Below are positions 45,561 to 55,310 of a stretch of DNA of 64,000 bases, one piece after another. The stretch spans positions 20,079,001 to 20,143,000 of the forward strand of contig NC_079875.1 of the NCBI RefSeq assembly GCF_029227915.1, read 5' to 3'. Position 1 is the stretch's first letter. Every line of letters starts with the position of its first letter. The notes under the pieces were generated by a model, which worked only from the letters and a program-made list of their open reading frames with translations, did not search any database and was not told the DNA's origin. A program made the translations under genes and the position numbers. This stretch comes from Hydractinia symbiolongicarpus. Taxonomy: Eukaryota > Cnidaria > Hydrozoa > Anthoathecata > Hydractiniidae.

Positions 45561-45739
45561 GTTATTTCATTGATAAAAAAATATTCATTGAAACACATTA
45601 ACTGGCAAAAATACAATGACGTTAAAATTTATGGCAAGAGATGTTATAGAAACTAAAGATATCCCATTAATCCTCGTGACTTCTAACGAAATTGTTTCTC
45701 ACGCCAAAGGTAACTACGTCTATAAATGTATTAGACCGA

Positions 45740-46110
45740 AAAAGGCCGTATTACAGACTTTAGAGGGCGGTACACGTAGTTGACGGTGTTTTAAAGCTCT
45801 GACGCCAAGGATAAAGACTTCGGACGTCGTAGTCCATTGAGACTGGAAAAAATAGACGAATGGTAACTTACCTAGGCGCGTGGAGCTAGGTGATTTAAGT
45901 GCAAGGCCTTTATTAGCCGGCAAGAGGTGATATTACAGCCTTTAGAGGCCTGTGCATGTAGTTGACACTGTTCTAAAGCCATGACGCCAAGGAAAACGAC
46001 TTGAAACGTTGTGGTTTATTAGGACAGGAAGGACTAGACCAATGGTCACTTGCCTTGGCACGTGGAACCACGTAGTTTACGTGTAAGGCTTTAATACACC
46101 TTTCCCGAAT
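45740..46110 (+). repeat. 182-bp satellite, two units
   Basis: Landmarks 'cacgtagttgac', 'gacgccaagga', 'agactgga' and 'ggccttaattag' recur at a period of 182 bases. The same satellite with the same period and orientation lies at 63,410-64,000, beyond Polinton C. Confidence 0.85.
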
Positions 46111-46323
46111 TTAAATTATCGATTACATCATCGGCATGAAAACGAGGCACTTCTTAGTAAACTTTGTAAACATTAAGAATACAGCTGGTGAGTGTGATAC
46201 GTTTATGTGTTGTGAATGATCTTTTATTGTGTATTTTTCTAAAGGATTGCAGGTTTTTCTTAACGAAACTACTTATAATGTATTTAAAAACATACTTGTC
46301 TTGTAAAAGAAGAATGTGTATTT
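46111..46323. other. Short non-coding spacer
   Basis: Between the satellite and the THAP frame. Nothing recognised. Confidence 0.3.
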
Positions 46324-46326
46324 GTG

Positions 46327-46850
46327 ATGGCGAGTAGCAATCAGAAAGGTCAGCAAGAAATTTATCATAATTTAATCTATCCAGGTATATCGACCTCTCG
46401 ACCTGGTAACTCTTGTTGCGTACTGTTATGCAAAAGTTCTACTCTTAATAAACCCAGAGTTAAACAGGCATTGGAATGTTTTCATTTCCATCGAATCCAA
46501 GTTTGAGAAAACAATGGGTAAGCATCATTTCAAGATATCGTAGAAGGGGAGGTGTAATGTGTTCACAATAAACAAGAACACAAAAGTATGCGAAGTCCAC
46601 TTTGAAGTACACTGTGTAAAATTAGGTTTTGGTTGTGAACGGAAAACATTAATCAACGGCTCTGTGCCATATATATTTACGTTCAAACACAATAATACAG
46701 CACAAAAAAGGAAAAGTCCGAAAAAAGAGCACTTCCTGTAGTAGTCGAAACAGATTCTGAAAGCACATATGAAAGTTCTTCATCTGATTCTGCTGAGATC
46801 ACTGAAGACCAACCCACTCCTGACTCACTCCTGATGAATTAGAAACTATC
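46327..46850 (+). pseudogene. THAP-domain protein, broken
   Basis: Frame from ATG 46,327: MASSNQKGQQEIYHNL then CCVLLCKSS (first Cys pair), ECFHFHRI, a W in LRKQWVSII in the next frame (~46,515), and KVCEVHF (second Cys/His pair, ~46,590) in a third frame. These are the landmarks of the THAP C2CH DNA-binding finger. An acidic Ser-rich stretch follows to about 46,845. Two frameshifts, near 46,500 and 46,560. It may come from a host THAP gene or a P/Kolobok-type transposase; I cannot tell which. Confidence 0.5.
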
Positions 46851-46904
46851 AAAACTGAGGAATTCAATGTTAAAAAAAACTAATTGATGATACTATAAAC
46901 GACT

Positions 46905-47267
46905 TTACTGAACAGCTAGGCGTGTGTAATGTTGATTTAATTTACCCCAATCTTTTGGAATTAATACAGGATTTACATCAATAAACTCATAGGGTTGTGT
47001 TTCGTTATGTTTTGATTTATTTGAAGTATTTGATATATTATTATTAGTAACAACCTTGATGGTATGTTCTAACGGTAGTAGTTGGTGTGACAATGTAGAT
47101 CCGACAAGAAAGTTCCCATATTTAATGTTGTTTTTTCTCTTTCGTGTACTGTCAATACAATGAGCAAAACCAACCCGTTTGTCAACCATAAGCATATCTT
47201 CTTGCAGTTTTAATCTTCTTGGATTTATGTTACACAAACTATCATTAATTCTAGGATCATATAACAT
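46905..47267 (-). CDS. Orphan open frame, unknown
   Basis: 120 residues with no low-complexity bias: MLYDPRINDSLCNINPRRLK at the start, a basic DSTRKRKNNIKYG stretch, and YEFIDVNPVLIPKDWGK near the end. AT-rich codon use resembles Polinton A more than Polinton C. It lies where the coiled-coil gene of Polinton C is cut off. I do not recognise it. Confidence 0.35.
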   Translation of the reverse strand: MLYDPRINDSLCNINPRRLKLQEDMLMVDKRVGFAHCIDSTRKRKNNIKYGNFLVGSTLSHQLLPLEHTIKVVTNNNISNTSNKSKHNETQPYEFIDVNPVLIPKDWGKLNQHYTRLAVQ

Positions 47268-47298
47268 TAGATGGATACCTTTTTTTCAGCATTACCTT

Positions 47299-48177
47299 TT
47301 ACAGGTGCCTATCCAGTACACCCTTTCTATTCTTTTTCAATTGATCAATATCCTTCTCAAGTTTGTCAATATGCTTATCCCTTTTCACCCCAGCTTTCAG
47401 GTTCTTGAGTTCTTTCACACTTGCCTCTTTTGTTTTGATTTCGCTATCATATGAAATAATATCATCTCTCATTTTTATTTTGTTATCCTGTAGGTTTTGA
47501 ATTTCGAGCTTTATCTTCCTCGTATCATTGTCCTCGATGGCTGCGTCGTCGATGCCAGCAAACGAATTATCGACAAAACCCTGCACATCATCTGCAAAAG
47601 TTTGAATACTGTCTATTGTTTTCATCTGGATCATCTCACCCTCCTCCTTCTCTTTAACCGAAGCCTTCTCTTCACCCTTATTCAATACAAGGACATCAAT
47701 CTCATTTGCGAGGTCTGGGCCCTTGCCCTACTACCTTTGTTGGGTTTGATATTCATCAAATTCAATGGCCTTCATACGCGTACTATCTAACCTCTTACTG
47801 AGCTCTCCAATAGTTGGAAAGTTACCATCTTGCAATGTGAGTACTATTTCCGGCAAGGTTCGTTCCCCTGTCACAATCTTTTTAACGATAAGTTGTTTAT
47901 CCTCCCCCATTCTAAACCTGTCATAATGTGTCGCATTACGCATCAGCCCCAACCCATCCCTAAGATTCGTGTAGAGACTATCAACCTTCGATTTAAAAAG
48001 TATGGTCTCGGCCGACTTCGTACCCAACCCCAGCCTCTTACGTAAATCCGACAGTTGTCCTGACGTTGAACCCCCTGGCGTTCCAGGAAGTTGCTGAGTC
48101 GATGGCGTATCATCCTTATCACCTTTATCATCCCTACCAATATCATCCTCATGCGTAAATACTGGATTAGTCGGCAT
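47299..48177 (-). pseudogene. Coiled-coil/membrane protein of Polinton C, truncated
   Basis: Starts MPTNPVFTHEDDIGRDDK at 48,177, like Polinton B's protein. Acidic head, basic middle, then after a frameshift near 47,730 a coiled coil (47,685-47,299: LEIQNLQDNKIKMRDDI). The C-terminal hydrophobic domain is absent. The oligo-A frame-change site of the Polinton A copies is not present at the equivalent place. Confidence 0.65.
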
Positions 48178-48206
48178 TTATTTAAAGATTTCCTTATATA
48201 ATAAAC

Positions 48207-49455
48207 ATGAGTGCATTCGGAGCTACCTAAGACCCATACGCAGAAACGAAGCAGCTCTTCGGTCTAAAAGGCAGAAAACAAAGGGTCCAAATAAACCACA
48301 TACCTTCAACCATCAATCAAAATGAGGACCTCTATGTGGATATCCCCAACATGTCCCATAATGATGTCATTATTCCAGACAGTCTCAAACTCCTATTTGA
48401 CATGACGCTGACAGGGACCAACACGAAGCGTACCACTGTCAGCAACATTGGCAAAAGTCTGGTGCGAAACCTACGTATAACTTTGAACGGCAACGAGGTA
48501 CAGAATATATCTGATTATAGCACCCTGGCAGTACACAAAGACTTGTGGTTACCCAAAATTCGATCGTCTCATATTAGACGGCATTAATCAAAACGACGAA
48601 ACCATCAGGGCCTTACAGGTCAATGCTAGTGATCATGTAGGTACCGATGAAAAGAAAGCGATAGCTGCGGCGTACGATAACACCTTCGGCGTGCCCTTGG
48701 AAAGATGTTTAAATTGACCCGAGACTTGCCGTTTTACCAGCAAGGCCTCCATGACAGGCTGCAATTTGTAATACATTTCGCACCTTACAGTGACGTGATC
48801 AAAGATGCAGGGACAGCAGCCAAGGCAGCCGATGCTGCTTACAAAATCACCAACATTAAGCTAGAATTTGACAAGATCACCCATGAAGGCCTGGCAAGTG
48901 CCATGATGTCGAGGTATGCAAGACTCGCTTTGCCCTAAAGAATCCTAAGAAGCAAAGTAGTCACAATGAAAACATGTGATACCAGTTATAACCTCCAAAT
49001 CAACACCCCGCGAAAAGTCTCATAGGCATCTTGTTACTCTTCAAAGACCCTGGAAAAGTGAAGCCATATTCAGGCATCAGCGAGGTCTTTTATAATCCAA
49101 AGCTTGAGAAGATAAGCGTCATGGTGGAAGGTAAGCCTAATGAACTGTATAGCCATGCCATGCTCCCCAAAGACCACCTCGAACAAGTCGTGAACCTTTT
49201 CGGCAGCCACGACTCAAACGTGACCATTGGCCAATTTTTCAATGAACGATACGCCATATTCGTCAATTTCGGAGCAAGCCTGGATGATACCCTGCATGGA
49301 AGTGGGAGACCCCTGTAAAGGTTTAGTGACGGGATAACGTTACATATGACCAAGAAGGCTGACGGAACTGAGGATTTCAGATGCTACGTCTATTTGATTA
49401 TGGACGCGCAGCTGAATATACTAGACCGGCGCTTCCACTCTGGGGAGTACTAAAT
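48207..49455 (+). pseudogene. Major-capsid-like protein of Polinton C
   Basis: ATG 48,207 (MSAFGAT, then an in-frame TAA), DPYAETKQLF, STINQNEDLYVDIPNM, VIIPDSLKLLFDMTL, LRITLNGNEVQNISD, RDLPFYQQGLHDRLQF, KITNIKLEFDKI, LLFKDPGKVKPYSG, NELYSHAMLPKDH, FFNERYAIFVNF, HGSGRP, and MDAQLNILDRRFHSGEY at the end. It lacks Polinton B's deletion near 19,922, so its N-terminal half is more complete. Frameshifts near 48,555, 48,700, 48,938 (stop), 49,010 and 49,315. Confidence 0.55.
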
Positions 49456-49851
49456 ACGACAATAGCTGTCATCGTAGCAGGTGCTGCGGTAAATGCCCTA
49501 GCATTCAGCGGCACCAACTTCCTATTTAGGAAGCTCTCGTGGCATGGCGAGGCCGAGAGGAGAAAACACGATAAGGCAATGGAAAAGCTCAATGATGCCC
49601 AGGCACAGTGGATACGGGACCGGCAAGCCAAGCTTGACTGGTCTAACGAGCAACGGCAACTGCAAATAAAGGCCGGTAAGAGTCTGAGAGAATTGGATGA
49701 CGACATGTACCAATACTACATAGCATCAAAGAAGAAGGCTCCGCAATTGTCCGATTTTTACACCCCCTCAAAGGAGCAACAGGATGGGGAATTGACCTCC
49801 ATTGTTGGATCCTTGTCCCTGCTAGGGTTTGTGGCATATAAGTATTTGTAA
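49381..49851 (+). CDS. Small hydrophobic/coiled-coil Polinton protein
   Basis: Conserved part begins near 49,450 (TTIAVIVAGAAVNALAFSG), followed by NFLFRKLSWHGEAERRKHD, a charged helix (KAMEKLNDAQAQWIRDRQAK), a QLSDFYTPSKEQQDGEL block and a C-terminal hydrophobic SLSLLGFVAYKYL. A membrane-anchored helical protein of about 135 residues is predicted. The first ~23 codons of the frame overlap the capsid-like gene's end and are probably not used. A remnant is at 21,548-21,670 in Polinton B. Unknown role; it always stands before the integrase. Confidence 0.6.
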   Translation: MLRLFDYGRAAEYTRPALPLWGVLNTTIAVIVAGAAVNALAFSGTNFLFRKLSWHGEAERRKHDKAMEKLNDAQAQWIRDRQAKLDWSNEQRQLQIKAGKSLRELDDDMYQYYIASKKKAPQLSDFYTPSKEQQDGELTSIVGSLSLLGFVAYKYL

Positions 49852-49871
49852 GTTTTTGACATAAAATAAAC

Positions 49872-50841
49872 GTGTCAAAAACCCACGTTGTTACAGAAGA
49901 AGAGGCGGAAAAGCTAAGCAATATCTACTACATGCCAGAACATGTGTGGACCGGACGCAAGGCTATCAAATTGCTTGCGAAGGAGAGCAGTCTATCCAAA
50001 AAGAAAGTAACTCATTGTTTATCTCGTCAATTGCTCTGGCTACGGCATAACAAGGGTCTGAAACGCATTATCCTCATTTCGCAATTCCAAGACCACATGA
50101 GATGCATCAGTTTGATTTGTTGTATATGCCCCATGATCGGTTGTATGGAAACACCTACAAGTACATCCTGACAGGGATTGACGTAGCCTCAAGGTACAAA
50201 GTAGCTAGACCCCTGAAGACGAAAAAAGACATGATTAAGGACATTTACAAGGCGGGACCTTTACAATACCCTAAAACCTTCCAGTGTGATAATGGCTCCG
50301 AATTCAAGTCAGATGTAACGAAGCTGCTAGAGAGCAAGAGCGTGGAGATTAGGAGAGCTACTACTAAATATCATCATACGTTTACGGCCTTTGTTGAGTC
50401 GTACAATAAGGTACTCGCCGTAAGGCTCTTCAAACGTTAAGATGCGCAAGAGTTAGCTTCAAGCACTTGGGTCAAGTACCTGTATAGCATCGTGAAAAGT
50501 CTCAACAATACCAGGACTGCTATGATTGGCATGAAACCTAACAAGGCGATCAAGCTGGATGAGATACTGCTCGCGAAAAGCGAAGAATATCCCGAGGAAA
50601 AACCCTTACCCGACGATGGGCTGTACCTATATTTACTACAAGCAGGAGAGGAGCACGGTGACTCAAAAAGACGCGCAACTGACGCCTTTTGAGTAGGAAA
50701 ATGTATAGGTTGGATCGTATCGTAGCAGGTAGCCCCGTTTTATACTACCTAAAAGACGATCCTGAAAGAAGCTTGTCGGAAGAACTTATGCAGGTGCCAG
50801 AGGATGTTCAGGTGCCTCTGGAACATGTGAAGGATTGGTAA
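49872..50841 (+). pseudogene. Retroviral-type integrase, Polinton C
   Basis: Same domains as 21,678-22,684: KTHVVTEEEAEKLSNIYY, LSRQLLWLRH, QFDLLYMPHDRLYG, GIDVASRYKVARP (first Asp kept), FQCDNGSEFKSD (second), FTAFVESYNKVLA (Glu kept), then MIGMKPNKAIKLD, and the C-terminal VLYYLKDDPERS to 50,841. All three catalytic residues are present, but frame breaks near 50,075, 50,430 and 50,692 disrupt it. Confidence 0.85.
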
Positions 50842-50862
50842 AGAGTTATTTCAGGAATACTT

Positions 50863-51405
50863 CTAAAGGTTCATCTTCCAACTTTTACCCGGATCTCTTA
50901 CATACAGCAAAGGAGGCTCAGTATAGAACGGGTATCCTTAAACGATACCTCTGATAACATCGGGTTCAATATCAAGGTCAATATCAACTAGGCGTCTATC
51001 TGGTATAGGGAAATTGAGGATATCACCTGTTGTTGTCAAGTCAGCTAAATCCGATAGCTTCAAGTCCTTATCCTTGATGACCTGATAGCAGATTGCGCAA
51101 TAATTGTTCCTTTTAACCGCAACACTGTAGAGCCCTAGGCTTTGAATAATGGCCTCTAGATCCTCGTCGATCTCGCTTCTTGCAAATGTACCCCACGCTT
51201 TCCTGCCTGATGCTAACCTGTTTAAAAGGTCTTTATCAGTAGGATGCTCAAAGCCTTCATAGTATTCTCCATTTCGATACCTAAAATTTTCCAGGCAGGT
51301 AGGGCAATAACCAGTCACTGATCCTGACTTTATGCAGCATCGCAGTACAGGTACGCGGATATCATAATTGCTTGCAAATTGCTGTTTTTGTACATAGGCT
51401 TCCAT
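50863..51405 (-). pseudogene. Conserved Polinton protein, unknown function, Polinton C
   Basis: Homolog of 22,651-23,262. Starts MEAYVQKQQFASNYDI; Cys cluster RCCIKSGSVTGYCPTC; PDRRLVDIDLDIEPDVI near the end. An in-frame TAA at 50,938-50,940 cuts off GYPFYTEPPLLYVRDP, which is part of the B protein. Confidence 0.6.
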
Positions 51406-51487
51406 CTATTAATATTTCGATAGCTTTTAACATACAGCTAAACTGGTCAATTGAGTAGGGGCTTTAAACCCCTGCCTTTGATGTGGT

Positions 51488-51518
51488 AATTTTTACTACT
51501 TACAAGAGTAGTAAAATT
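51488..51518 (-). terminator. Stem-loop after the Polinton C ATPase
   Basis: AATTTTTACTACT and AGTAGTAAAATT pair around TACAAG. Position and loop match 23,346-23,378 in Polinton B, while several paired bases have changed on both sides. Confidence 0.65.
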
Positions 51519-51529
51519 AGCGCCCGCTT

Positions 51530-52395
51530 ACGACATATCAATGTCAAACATTCCCTTGAATAGATCCCGAGTATCATCGTCAGAAAACGTGAAGTGATTA
51601 TGTAATAAATCTCAATGCCCAGGGTATCATCTCTGAATCGACACCAGGCATGCACTGTATTCGGATCGTCGCATTCCGGTTTCCTAGCGGTCATCTCGGG
51701 GTACATTGCTTTTAACGTGTTTATTCTTGCACTGAGTTTTCACTGTGGTCACTCGAGAATCTTCCAAGTCCTAGGGTGTTCCAATCTCACATACAAGCAA
51801 GCATGCTTGGACCTCTTCAGCTCAGCTTTGATCTCGCTCCAGTCGGGGATCAAATTCGTCTCATTATCTATGAGTTGCAGGGTCGGAGCGCTCGTGAGGA
51901 AACCAGAAGAACAAGACCTTCTTCTGTCTCCTCAGAGCTGTATATGACTGCGTTAAGAGCCACAAGCTGTGCCTGCGGTGCCTGCCGCTGATAGCCAATT
52001 CAAGTAACGGCTGCCAATTCAAGTAACGGCTGCCTTTTCTTGTCGAGATCTTCATTGGCTATGACGTCGTCGACGACAAACAACGTCTCCTCGCCCGCCA
52101 ACATTGAGCACAATTTCGCTATCCATTCAAAAATATGGTCCCTAGGGTCTATAAGGAACACGTTATTATCTTTCCAGAGCGTTGCCCTCTCTAAATAGGT
52201 GGTATTCCACCGTATAGTAGGGCATAATATCACAATATTGTGATAGTGCTTTTTATACTCCTGCTCGAGGAGGTCCAGGACACGTTGCGTTTTCACACAG
52301 CTTGTAGGCCCCGTGAAAATTGCCGTATGCGGGTCTTTTACTACTTGTAGCATTTTATTAATAGTTCGAGTGAACCTTGGGGTATATCGCGGCAC
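51530..52395 (-). pseudogene. DNA-packaging ATPase, Polinton C
   Basis: A32/FtsK-type ATPase. FTGPTSCVKTQRVLDLL is the P-loop (~52,320) with the last Gly changed to Val; TLFVVDDVIANEDLDKK is Walker B (~52,065). Then HSLWLLTQSYTAL, IDNETNLIPDWSEI, ACLYVRLEHPRTWKI, and the C-terminal ECDDPNTVHAWCRF. A 19-base direct duplication (51,994-52,031) shifts the frame after LLELA; further breaks near 51,910, 51,730 and 51,590. The start overlaps the 3' end of the zinc protein gene before it. Confidence 0.8.
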
Positions 52396-52861
52396 ATGCT
52401 GAACAAATCAACACGCCGCCGTGATTTTTCACCAAAGACCCCCGACAGGCAGGGCAGAGCTTGTTGTTTCGAGTCTGGTATTCGATGGGTAGGGGAAGAT
52501 ATGTTATTTTTCCCTGTAGGCGCCGCAATACTTTGCGATACCTCTTAACAAGCAGTGCTTTTTCCTGGCTCCTGGGTGGTGCTCCGATGAGTTCAATGTA
52601 CTAGGGTATGATGTTGTATGTAAGCAGAGTGTAAAGAAGCAGGAAATTCTCATCCTGTTGAAACCCTTGAATCTTCTTGTCAATCGTAATGGGGTCTACT
52701 TCGTGTTCAACGCTTTTAAGGTCGTCTTTGCATTTGGAACGCCGCTTCCGTTTCGCCTTGTCCAGGCAACCTATGCAACTTTTTGTTCGGCTATTGCCCC
52801 TGATCTTAAACTTGTCGGGGTTTAGGACGTGCTTGCACCCTTTACAACATTTGGCCTCCAT
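52358..52861 (-). pseudogene. Zinc-ribbon protein 3, Polinton C
   Basis: ATG 52,861: MEAKCCKGCKHVLNPDKF with a Cys4 ribbon (CKGC...CIGC) as in Polinton B's 21,048 gene; then an acidic part, in-frame TAG near 52,605, and on in the same frame RSQEKALLVKRYRKVLRRL and a second Cys4 ribbon LCPACRGSLVKNHGGVLICS. It has no HNH motif. Stop at 52,358-52,360, inside the start of the ATPase gene. Role unknown; nucleic-acid binding likely. Confidence 0.5.
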
Positions 52862-52869
52862 TTATGTAT

Positions 52870-53262
52870 TTACCTTGAGTGTTCGTGCAATACCCTGGCA
52901 ACATCAGCAAGAGTCGGATACCTCCTGGTTTCTATATACTTAAACGGTATCCTGTGATCAATACGAACAAACTCGTAGTGTTCCCAGGTCATTCCGTCGC
53001 AAAACTGGGCTTCAATATGAGTCATGCAGATAGCTATGACCTCATTGTTTTCATGTAGAGGCCTAGGGCAATTATCACCACATTCCTTGCACTTGGATCT
53101 CACCCTTTGATGAGGGCACTTTGTACGCTCCTTTGAGGCCTTGTTGGCAGCGAGGCATTTAATGCATTGTCTTAATATTCGACCATTGCGTTTGATTTTG
53201 AACTGTTCCAATGGAAGAGATCTTGAGCATTTTGAACATGCCTTGCCCTCTTCCCTATTTCT
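52870..53262 (-). pseudogene. Zinc-ribbon HNH nuclease 2, Polinton C
   Basis: Ribbon (ACSKCSRSLPLEQFKI...CIKCLA), one CxH...CKEC repeat, then an HNH-type domain: HIEAQFCDGMTWEHYEF and RIDHRIPFKYI, ending PTLADVARVLHEHSR. The expected start just before EEGKACSKC reads AGG, one base from ATG. A hairpin precedes it at 53,264-53,292. A homing or recombination nuclease role is typical for such HNH proteins in large DNA viruses. Confidence 0.55.
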
Positions 53263-53263
53263 A

Positions 53264-53292
53264 TTTGCCCTAGGGACAAATAGAAATTTTAT
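53264..53292 (-). promoter_or_regulatory. Hairpin before zinc/HNH gene 2
   Basis: TTTCTATTTG pairs with CAAATAGAAA around a CCTAGGG-type core. The same CTATTTG/CAAATAG stem occurs before gene 1 (54,041-54,069). Confidence 0.6.
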
Positions 53293-53324
53293 CGGACACT
53301 ATTCCGTAATGTATCGATTGCCTT

Positions 53325-54034
53325 TTAACATGTTTTCACTCGCCCACATAGGTTGAGTGTTGGAAGAGTGCAGCCTTTCGCTACCTCATCAAGTGATTGG
53401 GCATCCCCATTTTCCCTATATTGAATTGGCACCTTGTGATCAATGTGCCACTCTCCATAATTGTCCCAGGTCATACCCTCGACAAACTGGGTCTCAATAT
53501 GGGCCCGCAGCGTGGATATATCACACCCAAGGTACTCCTGGGAACTGAGCTCCTTGTTTCCCTTCAGGGCGTGGCGGGTTCGGCTGCTTACAACATGGGC
53601 GAGATGGCTACCTGGGTAACTATTGGGGCACTGGAATCTTAGTTTTTCATGCTTGCAAATCTGACCTCCCTTACAATCTCTGCAATAGGCTCTAACCTTT
53701 TCATGCTTGCAAATCTGACTTCCATTACAGTCCCTGCAGTGGTATCTTATCCTTTCATGTTTACAAATTTGACTTCCCTTACAGTCCTTGCAGCGGGATC
53801 TTATCCTTTCATGTTTACAAATTTGACTTCCCTTACAGTTCCTGCATTGATACATCCTCCTTTCATGAGGGCAAATCCGAACCTTTTCATGGGGTACCTA
53901 TTACGTTCACGTGACGCCTTGCTAGCATCGAGGCATTTGATGCACATTTTTGTCCGTTGACCATTTCCCTTGATCCTAAAATTGTCCAAGGATAAAAAGT
54001 GTTTACAGTTAGAACACTTACATTTCTCTTCCAT
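53325..54034 (-). pseudogene. Zinc-ribbon repeat HNH nuclease 1, Polinton C
   Basis: ATG 54,034: MEEKCKCSNCKHFLSLDNF with the N-terminal Cys4 ribbon. After a frameshift near 53,860 come four or more repeats of the type CKDCKGSQICKHERIR (53,855-53,640), then an HNH domain: HIETQFVEGMTWDNY and WHIDHKVPIQY (53,500-53,400). This is the fullest version of the family; the Polinton B copy lacks the nuclease part. The repeat number may vary by slippage between near-identical 54-bp units. Confidence 0.65.
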
Positions 54035-54040
54035 GTTGAT

Positions 54041-54069
54041 TTCTATTTGTCTCTACAACAAATAGAAAC
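54041..54069 (-). promoter_or_regulatory. Hairpin before zinc/HNH gene 1
   Basis: On the minus strand TTTCTATTTGT, loop TGTAGAG, ACAAATAGAAA, ending a few bases before the start codon at 54,034. Confidence 0.6.
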
Positions 54070-54098
54070 TTTACCAAACGCTCATTTTGGAGGTATCT

Positions 54099-54238
54099 GT
54101 TATGTCGCACATGCTCTATTCGGCATAATACACCAAGAACTTTCTTGTATTGACTCTGACATATTTTAGTTAAGATTTACGTTATGTTAAGCAAGCACGT
54201 ATCTTTTCTTCTCTCTGCAAACCCACGCAACATAACAA
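54099..54238 (+). repeat. 5' LTR
   Basis: Very short LTR (~140 bases) beginning TGTTATGTCGCACATGC. It contains TATTTTAG and CTTTCTTG-type sequence but no clear TATA box. Confidence 0.92.
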
Positions 54239-54280
54239 TTGGCGACGAGAATTTTGTGAGGGAAGAAGGTGGCAAAGCTT

Positions 54281-55310
54281 ATGCAAAATATACCCTTCGT
54301 GGAACCGTTTACAATCGATAAAGCAGCCACAACAAATTTAGACAAGGAATGACAATCATACTTAGAAGAATTTGAATTATTCATAACAGCATCTGGCGTG
54401 AGTGAACAAAAACAAAAAATCGCACTTCTGCTTCACCTTGGTGGTAGAGACTTACGAGAAGTCTACAAAACAGTAAAACAAGAAAACGACTCGTACAATG
54501 AAGTCAAAGAAAAATTAACGACGTATTTTATTCCGAAGAAAATATAACATACGAACGATTCGTATTTAAAAGTGCAACACAACAGGTAAGTGAGTCTTGC
54601 TCGTCGTACATAACAAGGCTTAAGACTCTCGCAGACACATGCTCATTCAATGAACAATCCGAAAACGAAATACGCGACCATTTTATTTTTACATGTTGAT
54701 CAAAAAGTTTAAAGAAGAAATTACTTCAAGAAGAAAATCTTACGTTAGAAAAACTATTAGAAATTAGTCGGAATCTAGAAATATCGCAGAAACAAGCAGC
54801 CGAAATTGCTACAACAATGTCGTCGTCAAGTTCAACTGAAGACGAACAAGTGAACAAAGTTTATCGTAGTAACGAACATTATAAACCCCAGCAAAAACGA
54901 CATGACGATCGAAATCGTAGTAACCATAGCAACAAGTATTGTTATAAATGTGGGGAACACTTTACACCGAATCATCAAAAGACGTGTTATGCTATTGGTA
55001 AGAAATGTTATAATTGTGGTAAATCGAATCATTTATCAGAAGTTTGCAGAAATAAATCAACCAAATATGATGGTAAAGATCGACGTATTCGAAAAGTCGA
55101 AGAAGAAACCGACAGTGATAATTCTGAAAATGACCTAGGTCAAGCATTTGCTGTTTTTTTTTCTGTCAATCATAATTATGAAGAAGCATCGATTGTGCTG
55201 AAAGTTAACGACGTAAATACAAATGTTATTATCGACAGTGGCGCGGTTATAAATATAATCGATAGAAATACTTTCAATAGAATTCAAAAGATCTTTAAAC
55301 CTATTCAATA
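54281..55310 (+). pseudogene. Retrotransposon gag and protease
   Basis: Starts MQNIPFVEPFTIDKAATTN at 54,281; an in-frame TGA falls near 54,347. Capsid-like helical part (KIALLLHLGGRDLREVY; a frame break near 54,535; EIRDHFIF), then two CCHC-type zinc knuckles (CYKCGEHFTPNHQKTC and CYNCGKSNHLSEVC, ~54,940-55,050), and the aspartic protease motif IIDSGAVINII (~55,225-55,260). Ends at TAA near 55,309. Structural protein and maturation enzyme of the particle. Confidence 0.85.

Noticed and set aside
53649-53960. Plus-strand LANLTSLT repeat frame
   Set aside because: Shadow of the zinc-ribbon repeats of the minus-strand HNH gene.
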